Below are positions 44,568 through 54,913 of a stretch of DNA of 64,000 bases, in pieces. Location: positions 100,998,627 through 101,062,626 of the forward strand of contig NC_077223.1 of the NCBI RefSeq assembly GCF_024763615.1, given 5' to 3'. The stretch comes from Phlebotomus papatasi. Taxonomy: Eukaryota > Arthropoda > Insecta > Diptera > Psychodidae. The notes beneath the pieces are model-generated. The model worked only from the letters and a program-made list of their open reading frames with translations. It ran no database searches and was not told the origin of the DNA. The position numbers and the translations under genes were made by a program. How positions within the stretch are numbered: the first letter of the stretch is position 1; each line of letters starts with the position of its first letter.

Positions 44568-45625
44568 ATTGGTTTGCGGAATCTTCGTTTATTCCATTTT
44601 GCCTTTTGCATTTTTGTTTTTCCCAGTTTGTCTTTGGAATCTTTGTCTTCGGTAATTTTTGTTTTTTGGAAACTTTGTCTTTGGAAATCTTGTCTTTCAT
44701 ATATTTTAAACAAGTATATTTTATTAAATGAAATAATGAAATCACATTGGCTTTTTTAAGTTTAAGGTTTCGTCCTTTTGGGCAAAGGGAAATTTTCTGT
44801 GTTTTGGGAAATTTCTAGTTTCGTCCTTTAGGGCAAAGAGAAATTTTCCGTGTTTTGGGAATTTATCAGTATCGCCTATCGGGGCAAAGGGAAATTTTCT
44901 GTGTCTTGGGAAATTTTTAGTTTCGTCCTTTGGAGCAAAGGGAAATTTTCTGTGTTTTAGGAATGTTTTTAGTTTGGTACTTTACGGCAAAGGGAAATTT
45001 TCTGTGTTTTGGGAATTTATCTGTATCGCCTATAGGGGCAAAGGGAAATTTTCTGTATCTTGGGAAATTTTTAGTTTCGTCCTTTGGCGCAAAGGGAAAT
45101 TTTCTGTGTTTTAGGAATGTTTTTAGTTTGGTACTTTAGGGCAAAGGGAAATTTTCTGTGTTTTGGGAATTTATCTGTATCGCCTATCGGGGCAAAGGGA
45201 AATTTTCTGTATCTTGGGAAATTTTTAGTTTCGTCCTTTGGAGCAAAGGGAAATTTCCTGTGTTTTGGGAAACTTTTAGTTTCGTCCTTTGGGGCAAAGG
45301 GAAATTTCCTGTGTTTTGGGAAACTTTTAGTTTCGTCCTTTGGGGCAAAGGGAGATTTTCTGTGTTTTGGGAAGTTTTTAGTTTCGTCCTTTGGGGCAAA
45401 GGGAAATTTTCTGAGAAAAGGGAAATTTTTGGAGAGTTATAAAAACTTGTGCAGAATGTGTCACAGACAAAATTTCCTATAATTGTGCAAAATGTATAAA
45501 AGGCAAGATTTCCAAAGACAAAGTTTCCAAAAAACAAAAATTACCGAAGACAAAGATTCCAAAGAAAAACTGGGAAAAACAAAAGTGTAAAAAACAAAAT
45601 GGAAAAAACGAAGATTCCCGATTCC
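44568..45625. mobile_element. Foldback-like element framing a minisatellite
   Basis: The left arm (about 44568-44700) contains TTTGTTTTTCCCAGTTTGTC, CTTCGGTAATTTTTGTTTTT and GGAAACTTTGTCTTTGGAAA. The reverse complements occur in order at 45490-45625 (TTTCCAAAGACAAAGTTTCC, AAAAACAAAAATTACCGAAG, CTGGGAAAAACAAAAGTGTA). Between the arms lies a 51-bp tandem array. The arms are themselves made of a short CTTTGTCTTTGGAA-like word. The arrangement resembles foldback elements with repeat-built interiors. Confidence 0.65.
44762..45440 (+). repeat. 51-bp minisatellite, ~13 units, with a 153-bp higher order
   Basis: Each unit contains GGGCAAAGGGAAATTTTCTG followed by TGTTTTGGGAA. Units fall into three types by the words TCGTCCTTTGG, TGGTACTTTA and TCGCCTATCGG. 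The three-unit order recurs as two near-identical 153-bp blocks (about 44925-45231). As 51 is a multiple of three, frames stay open across units (44930-45139, 45084-45482, repeat AKGNFLCFGKLLVSSFG). I treat those frames as a by-product. Confidence 0.85.
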
Positions 45626-45640
45626 GAGTTAATAACTGCA

Positions 45641-46220
45641 ACTAAATTTAGATCGCTATAACTTTGAAACTGTTCCGAACAACATGCTCAAATTTTGCAT
45701 AAAGTTAGTTCATTTTATTGGTTACAAGCCCACAAAAGCATTTATGATTTTTTTTGTGAATTTTTTTTATCCGTAATGGCACCTCGCTTGGCTGTTAGAG
45801 GCCAATTGCCGAAAATCAGCTTATATGATGGGCAAAATTAGCCAATTGAGCAATCCGTGAACAAGTAAAACGGTTGTGTCTACCTAAGGGAAAGATCGTA
45901 CTATTATTTCAACAATTGAACGTCCAGAAATAAAGGAACATAATTTTTCATGGTATGAACTTCCGCAATGTCAAATTATTGCTTTTCTTTGGTATTTTTG
46001 GACTATTTGTGTCAAAATGAATATCAATATGTATCAGATAATTATCCTGGAAGAAGCTCTGAAGTCGTGAGTACACAAAAAAAAATCGGTTAGAAATAGT
46101 GGAGGTTCCAATAAGCCTCGGAACCATTCCGGAAATATAAAAACTCAAATTTTTCTCCAAAGCTTTCGATCCTTGGTTATTCCAAATTTTTATCCTATGG
46201 ATATCTGTGAATTTTATTAT
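45641..46220. other. Unannotated sequence
   Basis: No coding signal. The last 30 bases share CCTATGGATATCTGTGAATT with the left flank of the related element at 13258. Confidence 0.35.
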
Positions 46221-46650
46221 TAGGGTAAGTGTGCCAAATTCCGGCCAGACTGCAATTCCGGCCACCCTTCTTGTACCTGAATTTCCATGAATTTTTAGTT
46301 TTTACATACTCTAGAGATTATACAATGCAAAATAATAACAAAAAATGTAGCTTCAACAAACGAGATGACGTGAAAAAGGCATTGGAAGAATTCCCCAAGG
46401 GCAAGGAACTATGAGAATGAAGGTGGCCGAAATAAGGCACCAAAGCTATGTCTACATTTTTATTCATTTTAAAATGTATTAAGAATGATTTTAAAGTAAA
46501 TAAAGACGGCAAACTGTCTACAAGGTTCTAAGCAACACTCCTTAAGTAGAAGGAATGAAAAAAATCAATTTCTATTAAAGATATCACAATTTAAACTTGA
46601 GACTTTGGCGCTTGCATACAACTATGCCGAAATTTGGCACACTTACCCTA
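46221..46650. mobile_element. TAGGGTAAGTGTGCC element, copy 2
   Basis: Full-length 430-bp copy with both termini intact (TAGGGTAAGTGTGCC / GGCACACTTACCCTA). The interior is collinear with copy 1. Its left flank matches copy 1's left flank for about 28 bp, while its right flank does not. Confidence 0.85.
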
Positions 46651-47518
46651 TTTTTCTTATTTATAGGTATTGAAACGAAGAAGACCTCTTAGGTAAATAA
46701 CCCTTCAAAATATTTTGCAAGATAATAGTCATAAAAACGTTACATTCACGTCAAACTCTATCTAATCCCAAGACCACTAATTAGTATTACTTTGCTTTAA
46801 TGTCCACCGAAATAATGTCGATAAATTTAATGTAATTAGAAAATTTTGTCATAATTATCATAGAAGAACTTTAGAGACAACTCTGAAAGGTAGATCAACT
46901 TTATGACCATCATAATTTGCTGCTTTGATTATCAAGTTGCCGATAGATTTTTTTTTTGCAAAGTGTTTGAATAATTTTGGCAGTTAGTGTGGTTTTTATT
47001 GACTTGCAAATTGATCAACAACAAAGGAAACCTTTTCATTCAGACTTCTTCCTTCATGTCTTTTCTTAATGAAATAATATAAAACAAATTACAATAATTT
47101 TTATTCTCGCATGAAATATTTTTTGACAAAAAGTGGAAATTTAAAACAGTGGGAGATCGGCGGGAAAATCACAGAAAAAATCATAAATATTCAATGCAGT
47201 TGGAATAATGTTGGACTAATGGATTGATATCAGATTTCGGTTGATGAAAAATTGATCTGAGATGGAGGATGAACCTATAATTGCTTTGAAGACAAATTGA
47301 TTAATCTCGGAACCTCTGAGGTGCCTTAAGACCTGTTCAAAAGGTTTCAGAGCGATGGAAATTTTCAATGGATAAAGTTAACAATGATTTTGGAACACTC
47401 CCTCTGAATAATTTCAAAGAAGTCCAATATAGATGAGTGGATTAACTATAACTGAGCCTGTTTATATGATATAAATAATCCGGGTTTATTGCGAAACAAC
47501 TACATAAATTTATTTTTG
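46651..47518. other. AT-rich sequence, no gene seen
   Basis: Nothing beyond short chance frames was found. Confidence 0.35.
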
Positions 47519-47900
47519 TAAGATTGTTGGTAAATGTTTGTGAATTCCTACTCGGGACTTACGAAATGCTCGTAAATCGTATAACTCACTAAAAGATTTG
47601 TAAAAGTTTGTAGTTTTTCACACATTTACACAGACATCATCATCAGAGCATTTTTGTTTTTCTTTTCTACAAACAATTGTTCGTAAATGTTTGTAAACAT
47701 ACAAAAATGTTCATAAAATTTTGTTATTTGTTTGTAAAGTTTTTCTTAGATGAACAAAAATGAAGGAATAAACGTTTCTAAGGGAAAAAGTATTAGTAAA
47801 GTGTTTATGTTACGAACAATGTTTGTAAAAACTACAAACTTTTACAAACATTTTGGTGGATCAATGCCCAGCGCACAATAACTTTTGTTTTGTAAACATG
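47519..47900 (+). mobile_element. Repeat with TTTGTAAA-rich interior, long copy
   Basis: GTAAATGTTTGTGAATTCCT, GGGACTTACGAAATGCTCGT and, about 300 bp on, ATGCCCAGCGCACAATAACT match a compact reverse-oriented copy at 49099-49215. The extra interior is built of TTTGTAAA/TTTACAAA words in both orientations and can fold extensively. Class undetermined. Confidence 0.5.
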
Positions 47901-48122
47901 CCCAAACGGCAATTTAGAGAAAGATTACTGTTGGATGTATGTATTCTGGATCCAAAAATGGGTCCTGTGACGGTCGTCAGAGCGTCGAATGACGGAAAGT
48001 GGGGAATAATATGACGGTTATTACGAAAGTCACTTGGCGTCGTAATAACTCTGAGATTACTCGCCCACGACTAAAATATGACGCGCCAAAATAGGCTCTT
48101 CCATAGTGACTTCCAGTGTCCC

Positions 48123-48130
48123 TATAAATA
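48123..48130 (+). promoter_or_regulatory. TATA-like box upstream of the candidate first exon
   Basis: TATAAATA lies about 400 bp before the candidate start codon, in the least AT-rich part of this neighbourhood. A TTTTGGCGCGTC-type word (E2F-like) occurs just upstream in reverse orientation at about 48082-48093, and again in forward orientation at about 48776-48787. No perfect initiator lies at the usual distance. TCAGTG at 48194-48199 is too far downstream. Confidence 0.3.
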
Positions 48131-48523
48131 ATCTTCCCCTCGCTGGGTATGTCTGAGGGGAAATTTCACTTGTCAAATGGCAAATAGAATTACTCAGTGC
48201 GGTGAATTCGCAAAGTAGTTGGCAATTTGGCGTGTTTTCTCGATAATATTATAGTGTAACATTAGGAGGAAAAGCTCCTCCAGTAGAGAAATGTGTTGTG
48301 ATTTAGAAAAAGACACTGCCGACAAAAAATAAGCAAAAATTAGGCAGTGTTTTGGTTGAAAATATCCGGACAATTTTTATGGAAAATTAAATTTCGTTAT
48401 TTAGGTGTTTGCTCCTGTCTCAGGAGTATTGTGTGATAAAAATCTTGTGTCTAAAAGTCCTATTTAGTGAAAATTTTAAAAGATTTGTGTGTGTTGTTAC
48501 CATCCAGCTGGAATATTTTCGAC

Positions 48524-48574
48524 ATGTCGGGCGGCTCATTCAGCAATAGTCGAATGAGAAAAATATTCGCAAAT
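48524..48574 (+). CDS. Candidate first coding exon of a host gene
   Basis: An ATG with G at -3 opens a 17-codon frame reading MSGGSFSNSRMRKIFAN, directly followed by a consensus 5' splice donor GTGAGT at 48575. The exon ends in phase 0. The frame is closed upstream by TAA at 48452-48454, so this ATG is the first in frame. A TATA-like box lies about 400 bp upstream. The stretch is free of the repeats that dominate the window, though repeat copies flank it at 47519-47900 and 49099-49215. I do not recognise the N-terminus. It is polar, serine-rich and basic, with no signal peptide. The rest would lie beyond a long intron, probably to the right. If the donor is unused, the frame continues into the intron and soon stops. 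Confidence 0.4.
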
Positions 48575-49098
48575 GTGAGTAGTGAAAATGGAAAAAATTG
48601 ACCAAAATTCCATAAAAAGTAGCAAAAAACAATAAAATATGTGAAGAATTAATGAGAAAACGGTGTCTAAGGTGATAGTATAGTACAAAATTATGGGGTG
48701 CATTTGACTTTTTCATTGAGAGTACGTACGTCGATTTCGCACATATGCGGTAGAGAAGGATGGCAAGTGCACTGTTTTTGGCGCGTCATTTTTTCGTACG
48801 GAAAAGGACCGTCTCTTGGAGTCGCTTTTATTACTTTATGTTAGAGTAAATTCTAAGCCCGTAAAATAACTAATGTGTTACTGACTCAATTTTGAGTAAT
48901 GCTCTGACTAAAATTCGACGCGAATACGACTAATTTTTAAGATTCCAATTAGGAGTAATTTTTTGACCATTTCTTGTAGAACAAAACTCAGTCATTTTTG
49001 AGTCGAAGTAATTGTTTGCCCATTGGGTGTTTTGACTTTTCAGTGAGAGTGAGTGAGATCTAGATCTAGTTATCTCCCTCACTCTCATAGAGAATTTT
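48575..49098 (+). other. Start of the putative first intron
   Basis: It begins GTGAGT. Palindromic words lie inside, for example AGATCTAGATCTAG near 49057 flanked by GAGAGTGAGTGAG / CTCCCTCACTCTC. No second exon is identified. Confidence 0.3.
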
Positions 49099-49215
49099 GA
49101 AAACAAATTTACAAACAAAAGTTGTTGTGTGCTGGGCATAAACGATTTGCAAACATTTCGTAAGTCCCCAGTGAGAATTCATAAACATTTATGAACAATT
49201 TTACAATTTTTTTCT
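49099..49215 (-). mobile_element. Repeat related to 47519-47900, compact copy
   Basis: Read on the minus strand it contains GTTCATAAATGTTTATGAAT, GGGGACTTACGAAATGTTTG and ATGCCCAGCACACAACAACT in immediate succession. The roughly 300-bp interior of the long copy is absent. Confidence 0.55.
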
Positions 49216-49317
49216 GTGTGAAAAAAAGTGTCATCAAAACGTTCCTATTTCCCAATGTAATCTTGAGGAAGAAGGATATATTTTGGGTGGGAAGAATATA
49301 AAGTGACCAGCCTTCAA

Positions 49318-49520
49318 AAGGGGCGTGGCCTTGGGCGTGGCATCGATTATCATTTTTCTACTCCTCTTTATTTTCAACGAACAATATTTATACCAAATTT
49401 TTCGACATTTCTAGATAATAAAGTTACTAAAACTACTATGTATATTATTTAGAGGCGTGGCTTAATTACTAAGGGTGAGTCTACTAGAGTTTTGTAGCAG
49501 TAGCTTGTGTAAGAGGCGTG
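49318..49520 (+). promoter_or_regulatory. Cluster of GGCGTGGC motifs
   Basis: Four copies occur: GGGGCGTGGCC (49320), GGGCGTGGCAT (49333), AGGCGTGGCTT (49453) and AGGCGTGGCCA (49512), all in one orientation within 200 bp. The word resembles GC/CACCC-box sites bound by Sp1/KLF proteins. It could equally be a decayed repeat, since sequence between copies is AT-rich and not shared. It lies in the putative first intron. Confidence 0.3.
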
Positions 49521-50568
49521 GCCAATATTATTTCTGTCGTTTTTCAATTATTTTTCGCTAGACTAAATCATAAATCTGGAACGTTACTGGTATGAGATTA
49601 ATTAGTGTATAAACGTAGCCTTCGGAAGCAACAAATTGTCCTGAAACGCGTGTCATGGTCTCGAATGACCTCTGACAAGTTTCTTTACCTGTTGATTCTT
49701 AACCAAAGGTATATTTTGTCACCAATGTTGGGAAGCGTCGGTCGTTGCTCAGCTCGCATTTTATGCAGAGTTTTTCGCTTCGCTGAACACTCAACATCGC
49801 CTCGAAAACTTCTAGAGTTTCCAAAATGCCCTCTTTCATCATCAACAATACACACATAATCCATCTTCTGTCTCCTTCCATCAAATGGGCTCTTTTTTTG
49901 GACCCCGAAGAACCATTCTCCGGAGACCAAGTTTGGCTCAGAGAGGAACAAGCAGAAGATCCCGAGGAAAAAGAACAACAAACAATATCAGCAGCAAAAG
50001 AGAACAAACAGATTGAACGACAATTCATCGCAGAAGATCTCTCTGAACAAGTCTTCTGACCATCGCGTGATGCTTTTCCCTACCCAAAAAAAAACCGAGG
50101 GTCTCTTGGTAGAACAAATCACTGGTCAGAGAGAACCATAGAATAGCTCCAGTGACACTTTCATTCGCAACATACTCCAACACATTGGAATTTATGCTGC
50201 AAACCGTTTTCGTCCCGCTTTATTATTTTTCCACGAGGAATTTCTTTTGTCTAACCGAGGGCACAATACCGATCTGGCAATAGCGGGAGGGATCACTTCT
50301 TGGCAATTGATGGATTTCTCTGGCATGGGACTCCACTGAGGCGCGCCCGAAATGCTCTATGGGTCAATGATTCTCGAGAAATTGAACATCTTCAGGCGGA
50401 GTCGGGTCGAGGGGTGCCCTTTGATTGCTTGGAGGCAATTCGTTTCGCAGAAGACAACATTGCGTATACAAGAGATTAAAAGAACACTGAGAGAAATTTC
50501 ATTGTTTAAACTTTACAATTTTAAATTAAACTGTCTTTAGGCTCGTGTCGTGACTAATCTTTGGTAGG
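49521..50568. other. Single-copy island with overlapping frames
   Basis: Frames are open on both strands at 49605-50059, the longest being 109 codons on the minus strand. None shows a known motif. The stretch is less AT-rich than average and non-repetitive. Confidence 0.35.
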
Positions 50569-50777
50569 TAAGGCCGGCTTCAGACCTAAGGTTTAGCCCA
50601 GTTTGCAATGGTCTCGAAATTCAAAATAGCAACCAATTTTATTGGTTTTTTCAAAATTTAATGGATCACTTGCCCATGTTGACCAATCTTAAGTGATAAT
50701 TTTCGAAAAAATCTTGATTAAGAAGAAATTAGAGAAGTTAAGCTATTTGGCTAAGCCTTAGGTCTAAAGCCCGTATA
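50569..50777. mobile_element. R205 repeat, copy 3
   Basis: The best-preserved copy: the left end GGCCGGCTTCAGACCTAAGG and the right end read inward GGGCTTTAGACCTAAGGCTT match over about 28 terminal bases. The interior matches the copies at 9886 and 17962. Confidence 0.75.
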
Positions 50778-50780
50778 AGA

Positions 50781-50973
50781 TAGGGTAATTCGGAATCTAT
50801 TTTGGAATTTTGAGATTTTTCAATGTTTCAGAAGGTCAAATAAAAAAAAGAAAAGCACGAAAAAGTACAAAACTTTACATTCGAGAACACTTCTTGGTTG
50901 TTTTTTCTTTTGCCATCTAAAACTGTTAGGAAATCTCAAAGTTCCAAATTAGACATGATTCCAAATTACCCTA
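50781..50973. mobile_element. TAGGGTAATT MITE, intact copy
   Basis: The 193-bp element has ends TAGGGTAATTCGGAATCTAT / TAGGGTAATTTGGAATCATG (right strand). The inverted match extends about 40 bp, through TTTGGAA.TTTGAGATTT. It abuts the R205 copy. A decayed relative lies at 16515-16698. Confidence 0.75.
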
Positions 50974-51053
50974 TCTTACCCTTTGTGTTGTTAGCCTATA
51001 AGAAATTTTCTTCAATATTTGGTAGATTGAAGCAAATTGTTAATGCTTTTTAT

Positions 51054-51160
51054 GATCTCTACACACTAGAGAAATTTATGTCCATTTTGAAGCGAATTCC
51101 CTACGATAGTCTAGGAAAACTTTTCAATATGGACATAAATTTCTCAAGTGTGTAGAGGCC
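51054..51160. mobile_element. Palindromic CTCTACAC MITE, variant M3, with tandem partial copies
   Basis: Ends CTCTACACACTAGAGAAATT / AATTTCTCAAGTGTGTAGAG. Unlike M1 and M2 the arms carry ATGTCCATATTG-like text. Partial right-end copies (AATATGGACATAAAT, then TCTCGGTGTGTAG) follow at about 51199-51230 and 51331-51357. Confidence 0.65.
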
Positions 51161-51729
51161 GTTAAAAAAACCTGTCAAACTTTCTTGCATAATCTAAAAT
51201 ATGGACATAAATATTCTCGGTGTGTAGAAAGAAAATTTTCTCAGTAATGCCAAATGTTGATATGAGAGACCCTAATAGCCTTCTGTAGGAAAAAATGTCA
51301 AAATTTCATCAATAATTCCAAATATGGACGTATATTTCTTCAGTATGTATGGATCCAAATGGCATTATGGAAGATAAACCATCAAAATTTCTCCAAATAA
51401 TAACTACATAAGCTAATAATAGCTAAATAAGAAAAACAGTGCCCGCTTCGTTATTCGGATGGTTGGGAGACAATATGACAGATGTCCGCCTCTTTATCCG
51501 GATGGATTTTTTGAATTTGTTCAACGTCTTTAAAATATAATATAAGATTGTTTTTGATTTTTTTTGTAGAATTAGAATAAAAGTTTTAAAGAACATTAAA
51601 AAGACATATAATTAGAAAATTCTATCCTTCATTTATTAAATAGCAACATCACAGGATAATTCATTTTCACAATTATTTTAAATGTAACCGTCGATAACTC
51701 GCCCGGATTACGGCGATCCGGATTAGAGA

Positions 51730-51985
51730 CAAATACGGGCATTTTGTCAAAATTCTGAACGCTCTCGGAGAGCCAAAATCTTAAAAGAATCGATAGCCCG
51801 AATAGATAAAATCCCGAATGGGCTAAAATGTTGGAAAGTCCAAATCCCGAACGCCCATATGCCAAAAAGTCGTAATTCCGGAAAGCCAAAATTCCGAATG
51901 GATCGAAATCCCGAAAGCCAAAATCTCGAATAGGTCAAAATCCTGAAGGGCAAATCGTCAAAAGCGTCAAGAAAAATTAGAGATA
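51730..51985 (+). repeat. Second block of the AAGCCAAAATCCCGAA repeat
   Basis: Words such as AAAATCCCGAATGGGCTAAA, GGAAAGCCAAAATTCCGAAT and GGATCGAAATCCCGAAAGCC belong to the same family as the block at 8375-9333. Confidence 0.75.
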
Positions 51986-52053
51986 AAGCGGTAAAGAGTT
52001 TTGAATTGAGGTTATGTTGATAATTCATGAAGGCGATCATCTCCCAAAGATCT

Positions 52054-52441
52054 TAGGGTGACATGATAACTTCTTTTCGATAGTATCGACTGTTGATTCT
52101 GAAAAATTTAAACGATAGCAAGATTTCCTGTAATTAATTTAGATATTTCATCGGGTGCGTCTACCTCTGTCGTATCTGCATTTTTTTGTGTCAGCATTTG
52201 ACGCAAGAGGGGACGTTTGTATTGTAGCTTGCACCAAATGCAGGTACAAAACAAATGCAGATACGACAGAGATAGCCGCAACCAACGATTTATCAACAGT
52301 CACATTCTTTTAAGAATGTTACAATGAATGGCTCAACGGGCTCAACAATGCGTAAAAAGTCGACATTCACTTTATCTAACAGATATAGATTTATCGATAC
52401 TATCGATTCGATAGTGTCGAAAAGTTATCATTCCATCCCTG
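52054..52441. mobile_element. Element with TAGGG/CAGGG ends and nested inverted repeats
   Basis: Outer ends: TAGGGTGACATGATAACTTC on the left and, inverted, CAGGGATGGAATGATAACTT on the right, both continuing into TTTCGA.A.TATCGA. Inside, CTCTGTCGTATCTGCATTTT near 52170 pairs with AAATGCAGATACGACAGAG near 52255. This may be one element inside another. No clear target duplication was found. Confidence 0.6.
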
Positions 52442-53769
52442 AACTGCTATCTCTGACCGTTTGGCATCTAAATCAATCGTCTTAACAAAGGTGATTGTTT
52501 TGTATTATTTTTGTTTTATAAATAAATTGGTGACATTTCGGATGTTGCACTTTCGTACATAAAATGTTAGAAAAACATGTTTTTATTAAACAAAAAAGAC
52601 TTGTACGATCGCAATAATTGTATTTAGCCCACATGATCCAATCGTTCACGTGTGATTAATGCATTTATTTAATAGCAAATTATAACTATTCAAAACCTTG
52701 CACTTTTCCTCAAATTTCATGTTGAAATCACCTTGATATTTCACGACATTCTATCGGTTTTCCTCAAATGCCTTCTCAAGAAGACGTGTCGATGGATATC
52801 TTTCGCGGGATTTTTCTCCCGCCAGAATTCTTAATAGGATTCTCAATTTGCAGCAAGAAAATAGGCGGAAAACTCCAGAGCATACACCCGAAGGACATTC
52901 AGTGAGCAAAAATATTGCTGGTCAAGAAGGTGGACAGCCGTTTGCAATTAATTAAAAAATTCTCCTGATATTTATTTACCCGCCTCGGCTTTGGACTTTT
53001 GTTTGAATCATTTTCGTTCCACCATTTGGATCCAAACCATCTCACATTATGTCTTTCTCACTTACTCCTATCTCCCTCTCCACTCATATATATCTCATCG
53101 ACTATGTGTATTTGTGATTATTGCTGTATAAACAACGAGGAGAAAAAGAATTTTTCCAGTTGGAACAGCACAAGACCCAAGTCATAAGCTCTTTTGTTGC
53201 GTTCCCTCCCCGAAAAATTCTGTCTCGCGGGCAATAAACAATTTTTTGACTCTAATTATTCTCGTTTTTTTATCTCTGCCTTCTCTTCTTAAATACACAA
53301 CAGTCTGAAAGTGTTAATTGTTTTGTGTGCCTTCACAGTTGGCTTTCCTTCAGTCACAAAACTCCCAAAGACTTTCTTCTTGGGGCTGGATTTATTGCTC
53401 TTTACACCACGAAGAGGACAATGTATTTATTTCCATTAGTTTTTGATATCTTGGAATATTCACCTGATATCCACCAGATAGCCCTATCTTGTGTATTTAT
53501 CTGTTTGTTCGACCGTTAGAGTTAGTGGCCGGACTGTTAATGACATAGACTTGGGGTCTTCGAGAACCTCCTCATAAGTTGCCAAAGGGGATTTTCATTG
53601 CTGCGAACCTGCATTATGCACTATCGACCCTTAGTAGTTGTGCCCTATCGGATTTTCAATCTACCCGTATAATTCATGTGTACAACACATACCTGTTATG
53701 AACTAAGTTGATTATATGTGTTCTCATAAAGCAGTTTTGAACTTGATTTAAATCACTTAGGAAATTAAG
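52442..53769. other. Single-copy sequence, no gene supported
   Basis: A pyrimidine-rich stretch (53040-53100) and short frames at 52999-53187 and 53325-53519 have no recognisable content. Confidence 0.35.
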
Positions 53770-54800
53770 GGAGGGATATCCAGAGAGAACGCTTGGTAAC
53801 CTGAAGAACTAGATAAGAATGCTTGAAAATCCAATATATTCAAGAAGAATGCTCGGGAAGGGAATCCATTGGGAATAAGTCAGAACAGAAACACCGTAAA
53901 GAAAACGCCTGGGAAATCAGAATACCGTGAGTGGCACCCAAGGGACCCGAGATGTTTATGGAATCCAAAGGATTTAAGAACCAAGAAACTGGATGAATTC
54001 TCGGGGAATCCTTGGGAATCGGAGCCACGGCCGCGAGAAACTTAATTGCAAATTTGGGTATCCTCAGAAACCTCAATGAACACTGTAATGATATTTAATC
54101 AAAAGGTACCTTATAACTGAAAGCTCTGAATAATCTGGCTGTGAAAACCATGGAACGGAAATGCTTGGGAACCCGAAAAATCGGATAAGAATAGTTAAGA
54201 TCTCGTGTAATCCAGAGGGAATACTTGGAAACCTGTGGTACCCATGGGGAATGATTAAGCATCAAAGGACCTTACAGAAAACTGCCAGTGAATACGGGAA
54301 ACCTTTGGGAAAGGATTACGAGGAAACCGAGAAAGGCACATTACCGCGCGCGGCACCGAAGGGACCGGAAATGTTCGTGTAATCCAAAAGATTTAAGAAC
54401 CTGAAAACCCGAAGAATTCACGGAAAACCCTTGGAAATCCTAGACAGGTCCGCGAGAAACTTAATTTGCGAGATGAACACTTGAGAATTTGGGTATCCTA
54501 AGAAACCCTAATAGAAACTCTAATCAACCTGGCCGAGAAACCCATGAGGAATTCTTGGGACAGAGAAAATTCTTGGAAACCTGAGGTACCGGCAAAGAAT
54601 GGTTGGGAACACAAAGAACTTACAGGAAATGCTTGGGAATTAAGAAAACCTTCGAGAAAGGATTCCAAGGAAGCCGAGGAACTCGTATGAACGCTAGAGG
54701 CCAGAGTCACCGAAAGGACATGAGAGGTCCGAGGAATCCAAAGTATTTAAGGACCCGGAACTCCGATAAATTCACGAGGAACGTTTAAAATATCCTGAAG
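53770..54800 (+). repeat. Purine-rich ~350-420-bp tandem repeat, three units
   Basis: GGCACCCAAGGGACCCGAGA (53933), GGCACCGAAGGGACCGGAAA (54351) and a diverged CACCGAAAGGACATGAGAGG (54708) are each followed by AATCCAAA.GATTTAAG. Two units also share CGCGAGAAACTTAATT.GC and TTTGGGTATCCT. The smaller word GCTTGGGAAxCCGAA recurs throughout. No conserved frame. Confidence 0.65.
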
Positions 54801-54913
54801 AACTCCAGAAGACTCAGTACTGGAGAATTCACAAGAAGCGCTTGGGAATTTAAGGAACTCACAAAGACTTCGGGAGTACCTTACGAAGATCGCTTGTGAA
54901 TTCAAAAAATAAT

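Noticed and set aside
45084..45482. 132-codon frame with 17-residue repeats
   Set aside because: It is the 51-bp minisatellite read in frame. Frames on the opposite strand are open as well.
48310..48345. Short palindrome ACACTGCC...GGCAGTGT in the candidate leader
   Set aside because: An 8-9-bp stem alone is too short to call a regulatory RNA structure.
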